Source: DATDIC01 sp963777625
Lineage (GTDB): Bacteria; Pseudomonadota; Alphaproteobacteria; Acetobacterales; Acetobacteraceae
Length of the DNA stretch: 64,000 nt
NCBI GenBank assembly: GCA_963777625.1
Contig: CAVZRO010000011.1
Coordinates: forward strand, 62,001 to 126,000
Reading direction: 5' to 3'
Position numbers and translations under genes: made by a program. How positions within the stretch are numbered: position 1 is the stretch's first letter; each line of letters starts with the position of its first letter. Positions 60,495-64,000 of the stretch are shown piece by piece. The notes beneath the pieces are model-generated. The model had not been told where the DNA came from, ran no database searches, and worked only from the letters and a program-made list of their open reading frames with translations.

Positions 60495-60829
60495 GTGGTT
60501 CGGGGACGGGGGCGAACGCGGCTGAGTGGTGGTGAGCGCGGCGCCGGGGGTGTGCTCCCTCTTGGGCTTGTTCTAGGGGCGAAGAACGGGCGTTGCGAAT
60601 TTGTCGCGTCCACCTCTGCTCTCCGGCCATCCGCGACATTCCCCGCGATCAAAGCGTATTCCGCAATGGGAAGTTCCGGGGACGGTTTTGGCTGCCAAAA
60701 ACGGGAGGGCTCCTGCCAAGTTGGGTGTAGCACCCCCAACCCTGGCAGACGGCCACATCCGCGCGATCAATATTTATTCGAGGCTCCATACCGCGACAGC
60801 GATTGGCGCAATCCTAGACATGGTTTGGA
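60495..60829. other. Intergenic region without a recognisable gene
   Basis: I see no family features on either strand and no dispersed hairpins of the types found elsewhere. A short inverted pair, TTGGGTGTAGCACCCCCAA (60721-60739), may be the terminator of the convergently transcribed genes. Confidence 0.45.
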
Positions 60830-61969
60830 CTAATCATCCGGGTGCTCAAGCAGGCTGGGAAACGGGGCAAGCTGTAGCATGGAATTCAGTGTTGACAGGG
60901 TGAAAACCCGACCATCCGTATCCCGGACTACCGGGCCGAGTGCATCATTGATCCGGGTCCAGCCAATGCCGCTCAAGACGGCGATGAGCGGCACGCCCCC
61001 AAGCCTAACTGACTCATCTCTCAGGCGGTTGAAGCGCAGTGCCTTGTCTCTCGCCGTGCCGCCATTGTTCGTGCCTTTGCACTCAAGCATCGCTTTCAAG
61101 CTGTCATCGCGGGGATCGAACACGACGAAATCGGGAGCTGGCGTAACGTGAACCTCAAACCGCTCCGCGATATCAGCCTGGTTGTGACTGCCGGTTCGAA
61201 TGAAGCTAAGGCCATGTTCGATGAACAGCGCCTCGACAGCATCTTCGATGAGATCGCCCCGTCTGGCGGACGTGGCGTCCAGCACCTGCCGGAAAGCGCC
61301 GCCATAATGGCGTTGGTGCAGGAAGATTTTCAACGGCACACCCCCCGCCGCGAAGTCACGGACACTGTTCCATCCATGGGCAGTATCCGGCTTGTCCTGC
61401 TTGCTACGCAGGCCGGGGGGAGCCTTGCCAAACAACTCACCATCCATCACCTCGACGACGGTAAGTGCCGCGATGGTGGCCTGTCGAGCCGCCCTTGCAG
61501 CAGTGGCGCGCGCCGGGCGCCTAGGCTCAGTAGCAACGGTAGCCCGCTCCATCGCGTCGATCTGCGACGACGATAGCGGCTCGAGGTTGGCAGGGCCGGC
61601 AGCAAGAACCGAGGAGTGGGCGAATTCCTCCTTCGTAAGTCCCAGCAGAGTCCTAAATACTAGAAGCGTCCGCGGGCGTTGAACCAGGGCTTCGGCGAGA
61701 TCCGCTTCTGCTACCCGCGAGAAACCTGCGGTCAGCCGATCAGCCTCATCGTAGGCTCTGAAAAAATGGGCAGGCTCATAGAACGGCGCTTCGTGAATGT
61801 ACGCAAAATCAGGCGCGAGATGCGGCATATAGAGCGCACGAGCCACGGCTGCATAGATGGTGCCGTGTTCACCAGTACCATGCCGTTGAGGGACCAACCT
61901 GATCTGCTGCACGCGCTGGGTCCAGGTCTCCGCTCCCAGAATTGCCTTGATAGTGGCGTCGATTGTCAC
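60830..61969 (-). CDS. Predicted type II restriction endonuclease
   Basis: The 379-residue protein carries a PD-(D/E)xK nuclease core: TPAPDFVVFDPRDDSLKAML followed by ECKGTNNGGTARDKALRF, in which D, E and K would bind metal and cut DNA, and a preceding helix DLIEDAVEALFIEHG. The N-terminal 200 residues are a helical region without recognised motifs and may hold the recognition domain. It starts two bases after the methyltransferase stop, the standard pairing of a type II restriction-modification operon. The recognition sequence cannot be predicted by eye. Confidence 0.82.
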   Translation of the reverse strand: MTIDATIKAILGAETWTQRVQQIRLVPQRHGTGEHGTIYAAVARALYMPHLAPDFAYIHEAPFYEPAHFFRAYDEADRLTAGFSRVAEADLAEALVQRPRTLLVFRTLLGLTKEEFAHSSVLAAGPANLEPLSSSQIDAMERATVATEPRRPARATAARAARQATIAALTVVEVMDGELFGKAPPGLRSKQDKPDTAHGWNSVRDFAAGGVPLKIFLHQRHYGGAFRQVLDATSARRGDLIEDAVEALFIEHGLSFIRTGSHNQADIAERFEVHVTPAPDFVVFDPRDDSLKAMLECKGTNNGGTARDKALRFNRLRDESVRLGGVPLIAVLSGIGWTRINDALGPVVRDTDGRVFTLSTLNSMLQLAPFPSLLEHPDD

Positions 61970-61971
61970 GG

Positions 61972-62934
61972 TCAGCCCAGTCGAGCATTAATGATCTGCC
62001 CGGGGATGTCGTCGGCGACGTCGGCCGCAATCCGACGCAACGCGTGCTCGACGAACTGCTGGTGAATCTCGAAGCCACCCGAGCGACGCCCTAATCGACG
62101 CGCCACGACAATAGTGGTGGCGCCTCCGGCGAAGGGATCTATGACAATGCCGCCAGCCGGCGATGCAATTTTGATGAAAAACTCGGCCAACCCCTCCGGC
62201 ATCGCCGCGGTATGTGCTACGCCGTGATGTTGATTATAGGTCTGCGAAACGCTCACGACATTCCCGGGATCGGCACCGCCCAGCAGGTACGTTTTGGTCC
62301 GATCACGGCCGAATCCTGCTTCGGTCCTGCGGCGCCCCGCAGTGTCCCGTTTACGCCGAGCAATCTCGGCCCTGTCCGCTTTATAGGGCACCCGGACAGC
62401 ATCAAGATCGAAGTGAGGCTTAGCCTCCCTGGCAAAGTGATAGACATATTCGAAGCTGTCTTTGGTTCGTGGACCGAACTTTCCCGGAACACCATTGGGC
62501 TTCGCCCAAATGTATGTCTCAATCCAGCGCCAGCCCATGTTCTGGAGCGCTAACACCAATTGGTAGACGTACGGATGACGCTGACCCTTCAACGGACCCT
62601 TGTTGGCGACCCGATTTTTGATATTGATAATTAGACTGCCGCTGGGCTTTGCAGCCTCGTACATGCTGCGTGCGAACGGCAGAAACCACTCTACGTAGCG
62701 ATCAGGGTGGATACGGCTGTACGCGCGTGCATTGGCGTACGGCGGGCTGGTGAAAAAAAGGTCCACGCTCTCCCGCGGCAGCTGATCGAGCAACTGCTCA
62801 GCGTCTCCGTGCAGCACACCGTCCGCTAGGATGCGGCGCAGCAAATCAACCGGCTGGCCCCGGGCCGCGACCGAAACCTGGCTGGACAAACTGTCGGCAC
62901 TGTGGACCAGCTTCAGCACCGTTCTCCTACGCAT
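61972..62934 (-). CDS. Type II DNA methyltransferase (beta class, TSPPY)
   Basis: The 320-residue enzyme has the catalytic motif IV as FFTSPPYANARAYSRIHPDR near residue 60 and motif I at the C-terminal end as VIDPFAGGATTIVVARRLGR, the permuted order of beta-class amino-methyltransferases. TSPPY is common in N4-cytosine enzymes, so m4C is more likely than m6A. It protects the host from the endonuclease encoded downstream. The transcript begins with the methyltransferase, which is usual when protection must precede cutting. Confidence 0.92.
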   Translation of the reverse strand: MRRRTVLKLVHSADSLSSQVSVAARGQPVDLLRRILADGVLHGDAEQLLDQLPRESVDLFFTSPPYANARAYSRIHPDRYVEWFLPFARSMYEAAKPSGSLIINIKNRVANKGPLKGQRHPYVYQLVLALQNMGWRWIETYIWAKPNGVPGKFGPRTKDSFEYVYHFAREAKPHFDLDAVRVPYKADRAEIARRKRDTAGRRRTEAGFGRDRTKTYLLGGADPGNVVSVSQTYNQHHGVAHTAAMPEGLAEFFIKIASPAGGIVIDPFAGGATTIVVARRLGRRSGGFEIHQQFVEHALRRIAADVADDIPGQIINARLG

Positions 62935-63458
62935 TGGCGTCCTGCCGAACCGATCCTCCGAGAGCGGCCAACGCCTCGCGTCTCCATCTTTGGATAATGG
63001 CCTGCCCTCACTTCACCCTTCATTTCCGACTAACCCGGCACGCCAATTCGCTCCTAGGGGCCTAAGCGTGGAACATACCGTGCACAACGGGCTCGTTACA
63101 ACTTTTTCGTTCGGCGCCAGATGTGTCGCCCCAAGGAAGCGGGATTTGCGCAGTTTTGTGTCCGCCCACCATCGTTCCGCTCCAGAGCCTGACCTTGTTC
63201 GGGCATCCAGCGGAGAAATGCATCGTGGGCGTTGCTCAGATATCCGAAAGGGCCGACATGCCCCAGAGTTCGGTCGTTCGGCATCCGCCTCTGCATCGCC
63301 GGCAGCCAGTGCCCCGATCACTCCGATTGGTTCTCGGCGCCCCATGGTGAGGCGGATCGAGTCGCCCCCCTTAAATCGCCCCGGCGCCGCGCCACTCGCG
63401 CCGGCCCAATCGCATGTCAGGCTGGAACGCGCCACCGCGAGACCCTATTCTTCGTCCC
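62935..63458. other. Intergenic region without a recognisable gene
   Basis: Short open frames exist on both strands but show no family features, ribosome-binding sites or codon pattern I can support. The region separates the restriction-modification operon from the toxin-antitoxin pair and must contain both promoters. It might hold a decayed gene. Confidence 0.45.
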
Positions 63459-63647
63459 ATGGCTGACACCGCGACCCGACCCGATGTCCCCGCCGGATGG
63501 CGGGAAGCCCTCGACCGCAGCCAGGCGCAGGCTGAGGCGGGTCAGACCGTGCCTCTTGAGCCGGTTCTCGACCGGCTCCGCGCCAGCATCGCCCGGATGA
63601 AGGCCAAGCGAAACGAGCAGGATAGGCGGGCCGCCGACAAGGCGTGA
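63459..63647 (+). CDS. Predicted antitoxin of a ParE-like pair
   Basis: The 62-residue protein is short, strongly charged and predicted helical (WREALDRSQAQAEAGQTVPL, VLDRLRASIARMKAKRNEQD), as expected for antitoxins of the RelB/ParD class of addiction modules, although I cannot name the family. Its TGA overlaps the GTG of the downstream ParE-like toxin (GTGA at 63644-63647), giving the translational coupling typical of such modules. Type II antitoxins bind and neutralise their toxin and repress the promoter. Confidence 0.72.
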   Translation: MADTATRPDVPAGWREALDRSQAQAEAGQTVPLEPVLDRLRASIARMKAKRNEQDRRAADKA

Positions 63648-63942
63648 TCCGTCTCACCCCAGAGGCCGAGACCCAGCTTGACGAACTCTTGCACCATTAC
63701 GAGCGCCTTGGCCGCATCGAAGCGGCCGAGAACCTCCTGGCCGCGCTGGAGCAGGCCGGCGACCGAATCACGCGGGGGCACCCGCGGCGGGGTTTCCCGC
63801 TCCCCGCCCGTATCCCGAGCTTGCGGCACGTGGCCTGCGCTGGATCAAGGCGGGCCGCTATTGGATCGCCTACAGCACCACCACCCCACCGATAATCCAT
63901 GGCGTATTCTACGATGCAGCCGACATCCCACGCCGCTTCTGA
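63644..63942 (+). pseudogene. ParE/RelE-superfamily toxin, apparent -1 frameshift
   Basis: The frame starts IRLTPEAETQLDELLHHYER, the first helix-strand part of ParE-like toxins, and ends in a different frame as LAARGLRWIKAGRYWIAYST followed by PPIIHGVFYDAADIPRRF, the conserved toxin core and C-terminus. Adding one G to the GGGG run near 63783 joins the parts into 99 residues (RRGFPAPRPYPEL). RelE/ParE toxins act on mRNA or gyrase; which applies here is not visible. It is the only apparent deletion among the frameshifts in this window. Confidence 0.78.
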
Positions 63943-64000
63943 TGCGGCAACACCAGCCTCGTGCATGCCAGCCCGTATTGTCTAGAACCAAACCACTGCC

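Noticed and set aside
60362..60903. Several short open frames between the dehydrogenase and restriction genes
   Set aside because: They overlap each other on both strands, lack ribosome-binding sites and show no family features.

Overview
The window is GC-rich alphaproteobacterial chromosome. Gene content (an XrtA/exosortase-type exopolysaccharide cluster, RuvC-RuvA, many ABC transporters for peptides and amino acids, several LLM flavin oxidoreductases) and the dense intergenic palindromic repeats fit a member of the Acetobacteraceae/Rhodospirillales. That placement is an inference from gene content, not a measured phylogeny.

Layout. (1) 1-6.1 kb is accessory DNA of lower GC: an exactly 32-bp-phased repeat array, a GFA-fold protein, a small serine recombinase, two unknown small proteins with a duplicated recombinase tail between them, a 33-bp tandem repeat, a predicted zinc metallopeptidase (interrupted) paired with a CpXC-domain protein, and an alkyltransferase-like repair protein. 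(2) 6.2-13.1 kb is mixed housekeeping: ruvC-ruvA, a class II aldolase, an interrupted quinone oxidoreductase, a family-5 solute-binding protein, pncA and a sugar-nucleotide epimerase. (3) 13.1-28.5 kb is an exopolysaccharide/exosortase cluster: YdcF-like protein, glycosyltransferase, dehydrogenase-epimerase fusion, exosortase, FemAB-like transferase, DUF3473-type deacetylase, AAA ATPase, outer-membrane protein, tyrosine kinase, chain-length protein and Wza-like lipoprotein on the minus strand, then a tRNA-Val-like gene and a divergent sugar transferase. (4) 28.7-42.7 kb holds metY, nudC, an FMN reductase, a lone receiver protein, a Lhr-like helicase with its phosphoesterase partner, a sugar-type solute-binding protein, LLM oxidoreductases and a propionyl-CoA synthetase. 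(5) 42.8-54.0 kb has an amino-acid ABC transporter, a second amino-acid binding protein with a racemase and an LLM oxidoreductase, a DAO-type oxidase and a dipeptide/oligopeptide ABC transporter without an adjacent binding protein. (6) 54.3-60.5 kb has three small membrane proteins behind a CRP-like palindrome, a family-5 binding protein whose domain order looks circularly permuted, and a three-subunit FAD/[2Fe-2S] dehydrogenase of the HcnABC/opine-oxidase type. (7) 60.8-63.9 kb is a small defence block: a type II restriction-modification pair and a ParE-like toxin-antitoxin pair.

Two properties run through the whole window. First, intergenic spaces are filled by several families of dispersed hairpin repeats; some run into genes and supply protein termini. 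Second, ten apparent single-base frameshifts interrupt otherwise intact genes; nine of them are +1. This insertion bias makes residual sequencing error more likely than real gene decay, and every interrupted gene should be read as probably intact until re-sequenced.
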